A stretch of DNA of 53,179 nucleotides from an uncultured Bacteroidales bacterium (GTDB taxonomy: Bacteria > Bacteroidota > Bacteroidia > Bacteroidales > Paludibacteraceae): positions 1 through 53,179 of the forward strand of contig CADBVL010000008.1 in assembly GCA_902798015.1 (NCBI GenBank), written 5' to 3'. Below the pieces are notes generated by a model that saw only the letters and a list, made by a program, of their open reading frames with translations, was not told the origin of the DNA and made no database searches. The translations under genes were made by a program, and so were the position numbers. This document shows positions 24,894 through 34,236 of this stretch, in pieces (positions within the stretch are counted from its first letter, which is position 1; every line of letters begins with the position of its first letter).

Positions 24894-25468
24894 ACCAGAT
24901 TGATGACCCGTTCTGTAATGCGGTCTTTATCCGCTGCATCGTATTCTTCCTTCAGGTCGTTCTTGAATAGTTTGGCGATAAACTGCCAGAAATTGGCGCT
25001 CGTTTTTCCCTTGTACTGTTTGATTAATTCATAACTCGTGCGATCTGTCTCGCGGTCCATGAGTTTCATTAGCATCATGCCCTGGCTGGCATACATGCCC
25101 CGAAAGTCTTTTTCATATTTCTTAAACAGGTACCGCTCGTATGCTCGCCACCATTTCTTCTGGCTCTTTTTGTCCGGTAACTTTGCCAGTTCCTGATCTG
25201 CGTACTGCATGTCTTTGGTAATCATCTTTGCGTACGGCAGGCATTTCTTCACATCGCGGACGGTGCGCCAATAGAATTTCTCCTGTTTCTTATTGCGGAA
25301 CTTCATCGGCGGGTACACCCATACTTCATGAAGCCACGCGATGTATAACGTGTCGCCATCGGTGATACGAATCATGCAGGAATCTAAAAAAGGCCTCTCC
25401 CCAGCCCTCCCCTGAAGGGAAGAGAGTAGGAAGAAGCCACAAAGCCATATGTACAGTAGTCGTCTCAT
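24875..25468 (-). CDS. DUF4294-family exported protein
   Basis: Protein of 197 residues with a signal peptide (MRRLLYIWLCGFFLLSS) and the DUF4294 core: DGDTLYIAWLHEVWVYPPMKF, then RTVRDVKKCLPYAK and LMDRETDRTSYELIKQYKG. The role is unknown; the family is confined largely to Bacteroidota and is probably periplasmic. Residues about 13-26 (LSSLQGRAGERPF) are encoded by a copy of the GC-rich palindromic repeat, so the end of the signal peptide and its cleavage site are repeat-derived. It lies downstream of proS on the same strand with 31 bases between. Confidence 0.75.
   Translation of the reverse strand: MRRLLYIWLCGFFLLSSLQGRAGERPFLDSCMIRITDGDTLYIAWLHEVWVYPPMKFRNKKQEKFYWRTVRDVKKCLPYAKMITKDMQYADQELAKLPDKKSQKKWWRAYERYLFKKYEKDFRGMYASQGMMLMKLMDRETDRTSYELIKQYKGKTSANFWQFIAKLFKNDLKEEYDAADKDRITERVINLVEAGQL
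25391..25430 (-). repeat. GC-rich palindromic repeat in the DUF4294 gene
   Basis: AGGCCTCTCCCCAGCCC, then TCCCCTGAAGGGAAGAGAG: the same family as at 8428-8466 and 43430-43514. It is in frame and is read as SLQGRAGERP. Confidence 0.75.
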
Positions 25469-25499
25469 GCTATAAGGCTACTGACAAAAATGATGCCGT

Positions 25500-26990
25500 T
25501 TAATAATTGAGTGCGAAGACGACGCGTCCGGCGGAGGGCTTTCCGGTTACCATGCAGGTTCCCGGTTCGCTGTGATGACCCGGCAGGTCTGACAGCGGAA
25601 TACAACGGATAGTCGCTTTCGTTTCGTCTTTGATACGTTGTTCCGTCTCTGCCGTGCCGTCCCAATGCGCCAGGAGGAAACCGCCTTTTTTCAGTTCCTC
25701 TTTGAACTCGTCATAGCTGTTCACCTCGCGCGTGTTGGCAATACGGAAATCCAGTGCTTTTTGAAGCAGGTTCTTCTGAATTTCCTCCAGCAATGCCTGC
25801 ACTTTTTCTACGATTCCATCGAGAGAAATCGTCTCTTTGGTCTGTGTATCACGACGTGCGATTTCTATCGTGCCGTTCTCCAAGTCGCGGCCGCCCATTG
25901 CCAGACGTACAGGAACGCCTTTCAGTTCATAATCCGCGAACTTGTAACCCGGCGTGTATTTCTCGTCGGTATCTACCTTGACGCGTATTCCGAGTGCTTT
26001 CAGTTCATCTGCAATCGGGTTGAGTTTGACCATCAGTTTGGCCAAGTCTTCCTCTTTCTTGAAGATAGGTACAATAACCACTTGGATAGGTGCCAAATGC
26101 GGCGGCAGGACGAGTCCGCTATCATCGCTGTGCGTCATGATCAATGCACCCATCAACCGGGTTGAAACACCCCAACTGGTAGCCCAAACATACTCATATT
26201 TGTTTTCTTTGGTCAGGAACTGTACGTCAAAACTCTTTGCGAAGTTCTGACCCAAGAAGTGGCTTGTGCCGGCCTGCAAAGCCTTGCCGTCCTGCATCAT
26301 TGCCTCAATACAATACGTATTCAGTGCGCCCGCAAAACGCTCATTCGGAGACTTGACACCCTTCACTACAGGAATAGCCATGATGTTTTCTGCAAAATCG
26401 GCATATACATCCAGCATCTGGCGGGCATAATCTTCCGCTTCCTCTTTGGTGGCGTGTGCGGTATGGCCCTCCTGCCAAAGGAATTCAGCGGTACGGAGGA
26501 AAAGACGCGTACGCATCTCCCAACGCATTACGTTGCACCATTGGTTGCAAAGGATAGGAAGGTCGCGGTAGGAACTGATCCAGTTCTTATACGTGCTCCA
26601 GATAATGGTCTCGGATGTCGGACGGATAATCAGCTCTTCCTCTAACTTAGCTTGCGGATCCACTACTACGCCACGCCCGTTCGGGTCATTCATCAGACGG
26701 TGGTGCGTCACCACGGCGCACTCTTTGGCAAAACCCTCTACGTGCTCCGCCTCGCGGCTCAAGAACGATTTGGGAATAAGCAAAGGGAAATAGGCGTTTT
26801 TTACCCCTTTCTCTTTGAATCGACGGTCCAGTTCCGCTTGAATGGTTTCCCAAATGGCATAGCCATAAGGTTTAATCACCATACATCCGCGTACGGCACT
26901 CTGCTCGGCTAAGTCAGCCTTCACTACCAATTCGTTGTACCACTTGGAGTAGTCCTCACTACGAGGAGTCAGTTTTTGAAAATTAGCCAT
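25500..26990 (-). CDS. proS: Prolyl-tRNA synthetase, archaeal/eukaryotic-type
   Basis: Class II aminoacyl-tRNA synthetase of 496 residues attaching proline to tRNA-Pro. It is the short ProS type 3 (no insertion editing domain) used by Bacteroidota. Motif 2 is in [24 protein letters not shown] and motif 3 ends in [24 protein letters not shown]. The HGTP anticodon domain is at [18 protein letters not shown], and the type-specific C-terminal zinc-like domain ends in a Tyr (FALNY). A tRNA-Pro(CGG) gene lies 62 bases upstream on the same strand, separated by a terminator-like hairpin. No separate promoter for proS is visible between them. Confidence 0.96.
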   Translation of the reverse strand: MANFQKLTPRSEDYSKWYNELVVKADLAEQSAVRGCMVIKPYGYAIWETIQAELDRRFKEKGVKNAYFPLLIPKSFLSREAEHVEGFAKECAVVTHHRLMNDPNGRGVVVDPQAKLEEELIIRPTSETIIWSTYKNWISSYRDLPILCNQWCNVMRWEMRTRLFLRTAEFLWQEGHTAHATKEEAEDYARQMLDVYADFAENIMAIPVVKGVKSPNERFAGALNTYCIEAMMQDGKALQAGTSHFLGQNFAKSFDVQFLTKENKYEYVWATSWGVSTRLMGALIMTHSDDSGLVLPPHLAPIQVVIVPIFKKEEDLAKLMVKLNPIADELKALGIRVKVDTDEKYTPGYKFADYELKGVPVRLAMGGRDLENGTIEIARRDTQTKETISLDGIVEKVQALLEEIQKNLLQKALDFRIANTREVNSYDEFKEELKKGGFLLAHWDGTAETEQRIKDETKATIRCIPLSDLPGHHSEPGTCMVTGKPSAGRVVFALNY

Positions 26991-27021
26991 TGTATTGCTG
27001 ATAAATAATTATTCGTTTTCC

Positions 27022-27050
27022 AAAAAGGATGGCCATCGACCATCCTTTTT
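27022..27050 (-). terminator. Hairpin between tRNA-Pro and proS
   Basis: AAAAAGGATGG (27022-27032) pairs perfectly with CCATCCTTTTT (27040-27050) over a 7-nt loop. It can end the tRNA transcript, or act as a partial terminator/attenuator before proS. Confidence 0.85.
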
Positions 27051-27051
27051 G

Positions 27052-27124
27052 TCGAGAAGAGGCGACTCGAACGCCCGACCCCTACGTCCCGAACGTAGTG
27101 CGCTACCAACTGCGCTACTTCTCG
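27052..27124 (-). tRNA. tRNA-Pro (anticodon CGG)
   Basis: A 73-nt cloverleaf: acceptor CGAGAAG/CTTCTCG with discriminator A, D-stem GCGC/GCGC with loop AGTTGGTA, and anticodon stem CTACG/CGTAG with loop TTCGGGA (anticodon CGG). The variable loop is GGGTC, and the T-arm is GGGCG-TTCGAGT-CGCCT. C1-G72 and A73 fit bacterial tRNA-Pro. CCA is not encoded. Confidence 0.96.
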
Positions 27125-27187
27125 TTCACTTCGTTCACTTCGATTATTTGCTAGCGCAAATTTTCTCGATTTCTACGAAAGCGGGTG

Positions 27188-27218
27188 CAAAAGTACTGCT
27201 TTTTTTTGAATTGAGCAA
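27188..27218 (-). promoter_or_regulatory. Promoter of tRNA-Pro (and possibly proS)
   Basis: Minus strand: TTG (27218-27216), 20 bp ending AAAGCAG, TACTTTTG (27195-27188). The leader to the tRNA 5' end is about 57 nt and holds a TTCACTTCG direct repeat. Confidence 0.85.
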
Positions 27219-27230
27219 ATTTTTTGTGAA

Positions 27231-29546
27231 TTATTTTACACTTTTTCGTTTAAAAGTGCGTTTTCTGGGCTTTAACGGCTCTGTATGTGCAATAATTTCA
27301 CGTACTTCCGCTTCTGTTATCGTCTGTGCGACAGCCGTTTTCGGTAACTGGTAATTGCCCTTGTCCGTATGGATGTATGCGCCGTACCGGCCGCGAAGGA
27401 TTTGTACATCGCCCCACGACTGAATAGGCACTTCTTTTTCTTTTTGTTGTTCAATTAAGGCGATAGCCTCCGCCTGTGTCAGGGAAGAAATCTCTTTTCC
27501 GCGCGGCAGACTGATGTACGTCTTACCGAAACGTATGTACGGACCGTACTTGCCTGTGCCCGTTGTGATGGTCTGTCCTTCGTATTCTCCCAACGAAGCA
27601 GGTTGTGCTGCGCGGAACAGATCCAATGCCTCTGATAAGGTGATGGAGAAGATAGACTGACCTTTCTTCAGGCTCGCGAACTTCGGTTTGTCATTTGATG
27701 CATCCCCCAACTGCACGCACGGACCTATCTTGCTGATCTTGGCAATTACGGGTAAACCTGTTTCGGGATCATTGCCCAATAAACGACCGCTTACTTTTCC
27801 CGATGAAATCGAAGAGAGTAATGGTTTAAAGGTCTTGTAGAATGTATCCACGGTCTCATTCCATTTGGCTTTACCTTCTGCAATACGGTCGAATTGCTCT
27901 TCCTCATTCGCGGTGAAGTCATAACTCAGGATTTTCGGGAAATGCTCCACAAGGAAATCGTTTGTGATGCGTCCCAGGTCCGTTGGTAGCAGACGTTGTG
28001 TCTCCGCGCCGTATATCTCCGTTTTCTGATGCTCGGCAACTTCTCCGTTCTTGAGGGTTAGGATAGTCGTGTCGCGTTTTTGTCCGGGTACAGAGCCTTT
28101 CTCTACATATTTGACGTGCTGGATGGTCTCAATAATCGTAGCATAAGTAGAAGGACGGCCGATACCCAATTCTTCCATGCGCTTCACGAGGGTCGCCTCA
28201 TTATAGCGGAAAGGCGGTTTTGCATATGTCTGGATAGCTTCTGCTCCCTGTAATTTAAGTCGTTCCCGCGGGGACATAGTAGGTAACAGACGGCGTTCTT
28301 CTTCCGCTTCGTCCGATGATTGTACATATACGCGGGTGAAACCGTCGAATGTGATCACTTCGCCTACCGCTACAAACGCATATTTACTTCCGTGGACGGA
28401 TACTTCAATATTGGTCTTCTCGCTTTCTGCGTCTGCCATCTGGCATGCGATAGTACGTTTCCAAATCAATTCGTACAGTCGTTGTTCATCCCTTGAATCC
28501 CCGGCTGTCTGAACATTCATATAGGTCGGTCGGATGGCCTCGTGCGCTTCCTGTGCACCTTTGGTTTTGGTGTGGAACTGGCGTGTATGTACATACTCGT
28601 TCCCGTACAGTTGCGCAATGACATCTTTGCTCGTTGCCAGTGCCAGTGAAGAGAGGTTCACGGAGTCGGTACGCATATAGGTGATTTTTCCGCTCTCGTA
28701 CAGCGACTGCGCCAGGCGCATCGTCTTGGATACAGGGAATTTCAATTTGCGGGCCGCCTCTTGTTGCAAGGATGAAGTGGTAAACGGAGGAGCAGGGAGA
28801 TGTTTCACCGGTTTGCGCTGCACATCGCGCACGATGAACTGCGATTTAGGCAGGCTCTCGAGGAACTCCATGGCATCTTTCTTATGCGAGAAACGATGAT
28901 TCAATTCGCATTTCAATATAGAAGCGTCACCCGGATTTGCACCGATGAAATCGGCGAAGATGCGATAGGAGGATGAGGCGCGGAATGATTCTATCTCTCG
29001 CTCTTTCTCTACAATAAGACGGACGGCCACTGATTGTACACGTCCGGCAGAGAGGCCTGTTGTCACTTTCTTCCAGAGTATAGGGGATAGTTCAAATCCT
29101 ACGATACGGTCCAGTACGCGTCGTGCCTGCTGGGCATTGACGAGGTTGTAATCTATATCCCGGGGGTGCTGGATAGCTTCCTGAATGGCGGACTTGGTGA
29201 TTTCATGGAAGACGATGCGCTTGGTGTCTTTCTTGTCCAGATTGAGCACCTCTTTCAGATGCCAGGCGATAGCCTCTCCTTCGCGGTCTTCATCGGAAGC
29301 CAACCAAACGGTATCGGCTTTTTTTACTTCTTTGGCCAATTGGTCCAGCAGGTGCTGCTTGTGAACATCGGTCACATAGTGCGGTTGGTAGCCGTTCTCA
29401 AAATCAATACCCATCGAGTTTTTTCCCAGCGGTTCAATGTCACGTATATGACCTTGACTACTCAATACATGGTAGTCGCTGCCGAGAAATTTCTCTATTG
29501 TCTTCGCCTTGGCAGGAGACTCTACTATTACCAGATTTTTGCTCAT
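27231..29546 (-). CDS. topA: DNA topoisomerase I
   Basis: Type IA topoisomerase of 771 residues that relaxes negative supercoils. The TOPRIM domain is at the start (NLVIVESPAKAKTIEKFLG, then ASDEDREGEAIAWHL). The active-site tyrosine lies in GKITYMRTDSVNLS near residue 290, and the gate domain has EAHEAIRPT. The C-terminus contains several short basic topoisomerase C-terminal repeats (KYGPYIRFGKTYISLPRG, GRYGAYIHTDKGNYQLPK) in place of zinc fingers, and a Lys/Arg tail (RKRTFKRKSVK). The ATG at 29546 (MSKNLVIVES) is the likely start; 29552 is two codons earlier. It is divergent from the NfeD-like gene. Confidence 0.96.
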   Translation of the reverse strand: MSKNLVIVESPAKAKTIEKFLGSDYHVLSSQGHIRDIEPLGKNSMGIDFENGYQPHYVTDVHKQHLLDQLAKEVKKADTVWLASDEDREGEAIAWHLKEVLNLDKKDTKRIVFHEITKSAIQEAIQHPRDIDYNLVNAQQARRVLDRIVGFELSPILWKKVTTGLSAGRVQSVAVRLIVEKEREIESFRASSSYRIFADFIGANPGDASILKCELNHRFSHKKDAMEFLESLPKSQFIVRDVQRKPVKHLPAPPFTTSSLQQEAARKLKFPVSKTMRLAQSLYESGKITYMRTDSVNLSSLALATSKDVIAQLYGNEYVHTRQFHTKTKGAQEAHEAIRPTYMNVQTAGDSRDEQRLYELIWKRTIACQMADAESEKTNIEVSVHGSKYAFVAVGEVITFDGFTRVYVQSSDEAEEERRLLPTMSPRERLKLQGAEAIQTYAKPPFRYNEATLVKRMEELGIGRPSTYATIIETIQHVKYVEKGSVPGQKRDTTILTLKNGEVAEHQKTEIYGAETQRLLPTDLGRITNDFLVEHFPKILSYDFTANEEEQFDRIAEGKAKWNETVDTFYKTFKPLLSSISSGKVSGRLLGNDPETGLPVIAKISKIGPCVQLGDASNDKPKFASLKKGQSIFSITLSEALDLFRAAQPASLGEYEGQTITTGTGKYGPYIRFGKTYISLPRGKEISSLTQAEAIALIEQQKEKEVPIQSWGDVQILRGRYGAYIHTDKGNYQLPKTAVAQTITEAEVREIIAHTEPLKPRKRTFKRKSVK

Positions 29547-29584
29547 ATGCAATATATAATAAGGTGCCCCTCAAAAAATCGCCG

Positions 29585-29615
29585 CAAAAGTAGTATAAAT
29601 AATTTATTTGTGCAA
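29585..29615 (-). promoter_or_regulatory. Promoter of topA
   Basis: Minus strand: TTG (29615-29613), 20 bp, TACTTTTG (29592-29585). Confidence 0.85.
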
Positions 29616-29630
29616 ATTATTTTTTTTCGC

Positions 29631-29661
29631 TTGCATATATCAAAGATATTTAGTATCTTTG
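29631..29661 (+). promoter_or_regulatory. Promoter of the NfeD/FloA operon
   Basis: TTG at 29631-29633, 20 bp, TATCTTTG at 29654-29661. Only 15 bp separate its TTG from that of the topA promoter. Confidence 0.85.
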
Positions 29662-29709
29662 CAGCCGAATTGAAAAAAATATTTGAAATTTTTTATAGAA
29701 AGGACTTGC

Positions 29710-30036
29710 ATGAATATCTTTTTAGTCGTATTATTAGTGCTCGCGGGCGTCGCGTTATTATTAATGGAGATGTTCCTTTTGCCGGGTTTCGGTATTGCGG
29801 GTGTAAGCGGTTTTCTCGCGCTGATAGGTGCGGTAGTGGTAGCATGGATCTGGATCGGTCATGTGGCAGGTTTGATCACCTTGGGTGCCTGCGTACTCTT
29901 GACCGCCCTCGCTGTATGGGGATTCGTGCGTAGTAATGCGCTGGACAAGATGGCGCTGGATGCGAAGATAGACAGTCATGTCGAATTAGCGGACAACAAA
30001 CTCAAAAAAGAAGAGAAGAAAAACAAAAAATCATAA
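29710..30036 (+). CDS. NfeD-like short membrane protein
   Basis: Protein of 108 residues with three hydrophobic segments and a lysine-rich end (KLKKEEKKNKKS). NfeD-type proteins partner with flotillin/SPFH proteins, and a flotillin-like gene follows directly, which supports the assignment; the OB-fold domain of longer NfeD proteins is absent. The ATG at 29710 is preceded by AGAAAGGA at a good distance, one of the few Shine-Dalgarno-like sites here, so it is preferred over the TTG at 29683. The stop codon TAA is part of a heptamer array. Confidence 0.7.
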   Translation: MNIFLVVLLVLAGVALLLMEMFLLPGFGIAGVSGFLALIGAVVVAWIWIGHVAGLITLGACVLLTALAVWGFVRSNALDKMALDAKIDSHVELADNKLKKEEKKNKKS

Positions 30037-30076
30037 ATCATAAATCATAAATCATAAATCATAAATTGGAAATACT
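30028..30076 (+). repeat. Seven-heptamer array between NfeD-like gene and floA
   Basis: Five perfect AAATCAT units followed by AAATTGG and AAATACT. It begins in the last codons of the NfeD-like gene, includes its stop, and ends exactly one base before the floA ATG at 30077. Confidence 0.9.
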
Positions 30077-31060
30077 ATGGACATTAGTGCTCTCTCTATT
30101 GTGCTGTATGCCTTGATAGGCGTATGCGTTGTTATTTTCTTGTATTATGTGCCGTTCATGTTATGGATCAACGCCGTAGTGAGCGGAGTACATATCAGTT
30201 TGATTCAACTCTTTTTGATGCGTATCCGTAAGGTGCCGCCCACCAAGATTGTCAACTGTATGATCGAGGCGCACAAGGCCGGTCTGACGGATGTCAAACG
30301 CGATGGCTTGGAGGCTCACTACCTTGCTGGCGGACATATAGAGCGCGTGGTGCATGCCTTGGTATCGGCTTCCAAAGCGGGCATTAATCTGCCATTCCAG
30401 ATGGCTACGGCTATTGACCTTGCCGGACGTGACGTATTTGAGGCCGTGCAGATGAGCGTCAACCCCAAAGTGATAGATACTCCTCCTGTAACGGCAGTGG
30501 CGAAAGACGGTATCCAGTTGATTGCCAAGGCCCGTGTGACCGTGCGCGCCAATATCAAACAGCTTGTCGGAGGTGCAGGTGAAGATACGATTCTTGCCCG
30601 TGTAGGCGAAGGTATCGTCAGCTCCATCGGTAGTGCCGAGAGCCATAAGCAAGTGCTCGAAAACCCCGATTCCATCAGTAAATTAGTGCTCTCCAAGGGT
30701 CTTGATGACGGAACGGCATTTGAGATCCTCTCCATTGATATTGCGGATATAGACGTAGGTAAGAATATCGGTGCACAACTGCAGATGGATCAAGCGGAAG
30801 CCGATAAGAACATCGCGCAAGCCAAGGCCGAAGAGCGCCGCTCCATGGCCATTGCTTCGGAGCAGGAGATGAAGGCTAAGGCGCAGGAAGCGCGTGCGAA
30901 GGTGATTGAAGCCGAGGCACTGGTGCCGCAGGCTATGGCAGAGGCATTCCGTAGCGGGAACCTCGGTATCATGGATTACTATCGCATGCAGAACATGCAG
31001 GCGGACACCGCTATGCGCGAGCAGATTGCCGGAGGAGGAGAAAAGAAGAGTAAGAAATAA
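30077..31060 (+). CDS. floA: Flotillin-like protein FloA
   Basis: Protein of 327 residues: an N-terminal hairpin membrane anchor ([20 protein letters not shown]), an SPFH-type domain ([42 protein letters not shown]), and a long Ala/Glu-rich coiled coil (about residues 235-300, [17 protein letters not shown]). FloA organises membrane microdomains. Length and features fit the bacterial YqfA/FloA family. It is preceded by its NfeD-like partner and followed by a nitrilase; arrays of heptamers lie on both sides. Confidence 0.93.
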   Translation: MDISALSIVLYALIGVCVVIFLYYVPFMLWINAVVSGVHISLIQLFLMRIRKVPPTKIVNCMIEAHKAGLTDVKRDGLEAHYLAGGHIERVVHALVSASKAGINLPFQMATAIDLAGRDVFEAVQMSVNPKVIDTPPVTAVAKDGIQLIAKARVTVRANIKQLVGGAGEDTILARVGEGIVSSIGSAESHKQVLENPDSISKLVLSKGLDDGTAFEILSIDIADIDVGKNIGAQLQMDQAEADKNIAQAKAEERRSMAIASEQEMKAKAQEARAKVIEAEALVPQAMAEAFRSGNLGIMDYYRMQNMQADTAMREQIAGGGEKKSKK

Positions 31061-31065
31061 CGGCG

Positions 31066-31098
31066 GATTGGAGATAGGAGATTGAAGATTGAAAATTG
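31066..31098 (+). repeat. Heptamer array supplying the nitrilase start codon
   Basis: Four GATTGRA-type heptamers from 31066 to 31093, then a degenerate AATTG. The TTG start of the next gene (31089-31091) lies in the fourth unit, and an in-frame TGA just upstream (31083-31085) lies in the third. Confidence 0.8.
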
Positions 31099-31874
31099 CT
31101 CTTTTGCAATACCCTATAGAGTGGGCTAATCCGCAGGCGAACATAGGCCTGTTGGATGAGCGTCTGCGGGCAGTAGCCGGCAGGGCGGACCTCGCTGTTG
31201 TGCCGGAGATGTTCAGTACCGGTTTTTGTCCGGACCGTCCGGGATTGGCGGAACCATGGCTTGAGGGACCGACATGTCAGGCTCTTCAGCGCATGGCTGA
31301 TACGTATGATCTGGCTATCGTTGGTTCGCTGATGGCGACGGATAACGGCAGACTGTGTAACCGCGGTTTTCTCTTCCGTCCCAATGACACGCCGCAGTAC
31401 TACGACAAGCATCATCTGTATGCCAGCGGCGGGGAAGCGGAGTTCTTCACACCCGGCAATGAGCGACCGGTCTTTGAGTACCGTGGTGTCAAGATACGTC
31501 TGGCTGTATGTTATGACCTGCGTTTCCCCGTATGGTTGAGACAAGACAAGAACAACCTGTACGATATTCTTATTGTGGTGGCCTGTTGGCCTACCGTGCG
31601 TATCCAGTACTGGGATGTACTCTTGCCTGCCCGCGCCGCGGAGAACCATTGTTACGGTATCGGCGTGAACATGGTCGGGACAGACGGATTGCAGATGGAT
31701 TATAATGGTCATTCGGCGGCCTATGACACCTGGCTCAAGGACGTAGCGGGCTTTGAGGACTATGAAGCGGGAACGAAGATAGTGGACCTGTCCATAGAGA
31801 AACTACGGCATTTCCGCGAGGTCTTACCGCAGTGGAAAGAAGCCGATGGATACGAGGTGAAAGTTGAAAGTTGA
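31089..31874 (+). CDS. Nitrilase-superfamily omega-amidase
   Basis: Carbon-nitrogen hydrolase of 261 residues resembling the YafV/Nit2 group, which hydrolyses alpha-ketoglutaramate-type omega-amides in metabolite repair. The Glu-Lys-Cys triad is seen in VVPEMFSTGF, YYDKHHLYA and LAVCYDLRFPVW. The start must be TTG at 31089, or later, because an in-frame stop precedes it at 31083; no ATG is suitably placed. The C-terminus YEVKVES and the TGA stop are made by the next heptamer array. Substrate preference is inference from family. Confidence 0.88.
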   Translation: MKIALLQYPIEWANPQANIGLLDERLRAVAGRADLAVVPEMFSTGFCPDRPGLAEPWLEGPTCQALQRMADTYDLAIVGSLMATDNGRLCNRGFLFRPNDTPQYYDKHHLYASGGEAEFFTPGNERPVFEYRGVKIRLAVCYDLRFPVWLRQDKNNLYDILIVVACWPTVRIQYWDVLLPARAAENHCYGIGVNMVGTDGLQMDYNGHSAAYDTWLKDVAGFEDYEAGTKIVDLSIEKLRHFREVLPQWKEADGYEVKVES

Positions 31875-31876
31875 AA
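31856..31876 (+). repeat. Heptamer array at the nitrilase/recJ junction
   Basis: GGTGAAA followed by two GTTGAAA units. Read in frame they give KVES and the stop. Confidence 0.8.
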
Positions 31877-31895
31877 GGAACGAAGCTCATAATAC

Positions 31896-33614
31896 ATGGA
31901 GATTAATTGGCATATAAAAGAACGGACGCCGGAGGAGGAGGCAGCAGCCCAGCGACTGGCGACAGAACTGGATATCAGTCCTGTGGCGGCGCGTATTCTG
32001 GCAGACAGAGGATTGCGCACGGGCGCGGAAGCGCGTGCATATATCCGTCCATCGCTGGACAGTCTGCATGATCCTTTTCTGATGCGGGACATGGGGGCAG
32101 CGGTGGACAGGCTCTGCCGCGCCATCGACAATAAAGAACGCATCATGGTGTATGGGGACTATGACGTGGATGGCACTACGGCTGTCGCGCTGATGTATTC
32201 GTTTTTGCGCACGCAGACAGACAACCTCGTCTATTATATTCCCGACCGCTACACCGAAGGTTATGGTATCTCCACCAAAGGTATAGACACCGCCAAAGAA
32301 AAAGGATGTACGCTGGTTATTGCTTTGGATTGCGGCATTAAGGCGGTGGATAAGATCGCCTATGCCAATGAGAAGGGGATTGACTTCATTATTTGTGACC
32401 ACCATACGCCGGGTGATGTTATCCCGGAGGCGGTAGCGGTGCTGAATATGAAACGCGCAGACTGTCAGTATCCGTTCAAAGAACTGAGTGGGTGCGGTGT
32501 CGGTTTCAAGTTAGTGCAAGCATACGCGCAACGCCGCGGAATAGATATGCAGGAGGTCTATCGTCTCTTGCCGCTACTGGCTATGAGTATTGCCAGTGAC
32601 ATTGTGCCCGTCACAGGCGAGAACCGCATCCTTGCTTTCTACGGTCTGCGTGCACTCAATGCGCAGCCTTCCGTAGGCATACAGGCTATCATGCAGGTGG
32701 CAGGTATAGAAGGCAAGACCATCACGATCAGCGACCTCGTGTATAAGATAGGTCCGCGTATCAACGCCGCGGGGCGTATCAAGAGCGGTGCGGAGGCTGT
32801 ACGGCTGCTCATCACCAATGATGCGGAGGCGGCATTACGTTTCGCACATGAGATCGATTCTTATAATCAGGACCGCCGTGATTATGACAGTAAGACGACG
32901 GATGAAGCGCTCGCACAGTTGGAAAAAGACCCGATGAATTCGAGTAAATTCACCACGGTGGTCTTTTCTCCGGAATGGCATAAAGGGGTGGTGGGTATCG
33001 CTGCCAGCCGCCTGACGGAGACCTATTACCGTCCGACGATCGTACTGACTGCCGGCGAAGATGATATCATCAGCGGCAGTGCCCGTTCGGTCAGTGACTT
33101 CGATATCTATACGGCTATCGATTCATGCCGCGACCTGCTTACTAATTTCGGAGGGCATAAGTTCGCTGCCGGACTGAGTATGCACAAGGCGGACCTGCCG
33201 GAATTCAAACGCCGCTTTGAGGAATATGTGGCAGCGCATATCACGCCCGAGCAACAAGTGCCTACGTTAGAGGTGGAGGCGGAAGTGGAGTTGAGCGATA
33301 TGAACTGGAAGATGTATAAGATCCTTCAGTGCCTGGAGCCGTTCGGTCCCGGGAATGAACGGCCGCTTTTCCTTTGCCGGAACCTGATCAATAACCGCAA
33401 CACCCGTGCGGTGAGTGACGGCAGGCATCTGCATCTTGATTTGACGGATTGTGTCGTGGCCATGGACGGTATTGCTTTCGGGCAAGGCGACAAAGCCGGG
33501 CACCTGCAAAACGGTAAAAGCATCGATGTTTGCTTCTATCTGGAGGAGAACAGCTATCGCGGACGAACGACATTGCAGATGAATGCACAGGATATCAAGT
33601 TAGTTGAAAGTTGA
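31896..33614 (+). CDS. recJ: Single-stranded-DNA exonuclease RecJ
   Basis: Exonuclease of 572 residues acting 5' to 3' on single-stranded DNA in recombination and mismatch repair. DHH-family motifs: MVYGDYDVDGTTAVAL (motif I), ALDCGIKA (II), ICDHHTPGD (III), SIASDIVPVTGENR, GPRINAAGRI, and the DHHA1 region NFGGHKFAAGLSM (GGH). Length matches the family. The last residues (KLVES) and the stop come from a heptamer array, just as in the upstream nitrilase. It lies in a co-directional run of repair and nucleotide genes. Confidence 0.95.
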   Translation: MEINWHIKERTPEEEAAAQRLATELDISPVAARILADRGLRTGAEARAYIRPSLDSLHDPFLMRDMGAAVDRLCRAIDNKERIMVYGDYDVDGTTAVALMYSFLRTQTDNLVYYIPDRYTEGYGISTKGIDTAKEKGCTLVIALDCGIKAVDKIAYANEKGIDFIICDHHTPGDVIPEAVAVLNMKRADCQYPFKELSGCGVGFKLVQAYAQRRGIDMQEVYRLLPLLAMSIASDIVPVTGENRILAFYGLRALNAQPSVGIQAIMQVAGIEGKTITISDLVYKIGPRINAAGRIKSGAEAVRLLITNDAEAALRFAHEIDSYNQDRRDYDSKTTDEALAQLEKDPMNSSKFTTVVFSPEWHKGVVGIAASRLTETYYRPTIVLTAGEDDIISGSARSVSDFDIYTAIDSCRDLLTNFGGHKFAAGLSMHKADLPEFKRRFEEYVAAHITPEQQVPTLEVEAEVELSDMNWKMYKILQCLEPFGPGNERPLFLCRNLINNRNTRAVSDGRHLHLDLTDCVVAMDGIAFGQGDKAGHLQNGKSIDVCFYLEENSYRGRTTLQMNAQDIKLVES

Positions 33615-33642
33615 AAGATTAAAGTTGAAAGTTTAAAGATAT
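33603..33642 (+). repeat. Heptamer array at the recJ/tdk junction
   Basis: Five GTTGAAA/GATTAAA/GTTTAAA units then GATAT, from within the last recJ codons to the base before the tdk ATG. The final GTTTAAAGATATATG also precedes gpmI with one change. Confidence 0.9.
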
Positions 33643-34236
33643 ATGTTTTCAGAACGAGACACCAAAGGACCGGTTTTACGCCGCGGCTCCATTGAAGTAG
33701 TATGCGGTTCGATGTTCAGCGGCAAGACCGAGGAACTGATCCGCCGTATGAAACGCGCGAAGTTCGCCAAGTTACGCGTAGAGATTTTCAAGCCCGCCAT
33801 CGATGTGCGTTACAGTGAAGAGGACGTGGTTAGTCATGACCGCAATGTGATTCAATCGACGCCGGTTGATTCCAGTCAGAGTATTCTGCTTCTCGCCAAT
33901 GATATTGACGTGGTGGGTATTGACGAGGCGCAGTTCTTCGACATGGGTATCGTGGACGTGTGCAAGCAGTTGGCGGAACGCGGGATTCGTGTCATCTGTG
34001 CGGGTCTGGATATGGATTTCAAAGGGATTCCTTTTGGTCCGATGCCTGCTTTAATGGCGATAGCTGAAGATGTATATAAGACGCATGCTATCTGTGTTCA
34101 TTGCGGTGACTTGGCATACGTGAGTCACCGTCTGGTAGCATCCGAGAAACGCGTTTTACTCGGTGAAACCGACAGTTATGAACCTCTCTGCCGTGCTTGC
34201 TACAACAAAGCCATCGCTGCCGAAGAAGCCCAATGA
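33643..34236 (+). CDS. tdk: Thymidine kinase
   Basis: Type II thymidine kinase of 197 residues (salvage of thymidine to dTMP). Walker A is [10 protein letters not shown], the Walker B-like loop is [11 protein letters not shown], and the zinc site is made by CVHCGD and CRACYNK. The lasso loop lies between them. The stop (34234-34236) falls inside a 15-bp tandem repeat that also contains the likely priA start. Confidence 0.95.
   Translation: MFSERDTKGPVLRRGSIEVVCGSMFSGKTEELIRRMKRAKFAKLRVEIFKPAIDVRYSEEDVVSHDRNVIQSTPVDSSQSILLLANDIDVVGIDEAQFFDMGIVDVCKQLAERGIRVICAGLDMDFKGIPFGPMPALMAIAEDVYKTHAICVHCGDLAYVSHRLVASEKRVLLGETDSYEPLCRACYNKAIAAEEAQ

Noticed and set aside
30028-30076. CRISPR-like repeat
   Set aside because: Units are 7 bp without spacers; no array with 25-40 bp repeats and unique spacers is present anywhere in the window.
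31856-31874. Conserved KVES C-terminus as a degradation or sorting tag
   Set aside because: It is fully explained by the GTTGAAA repeat at the DNA level.
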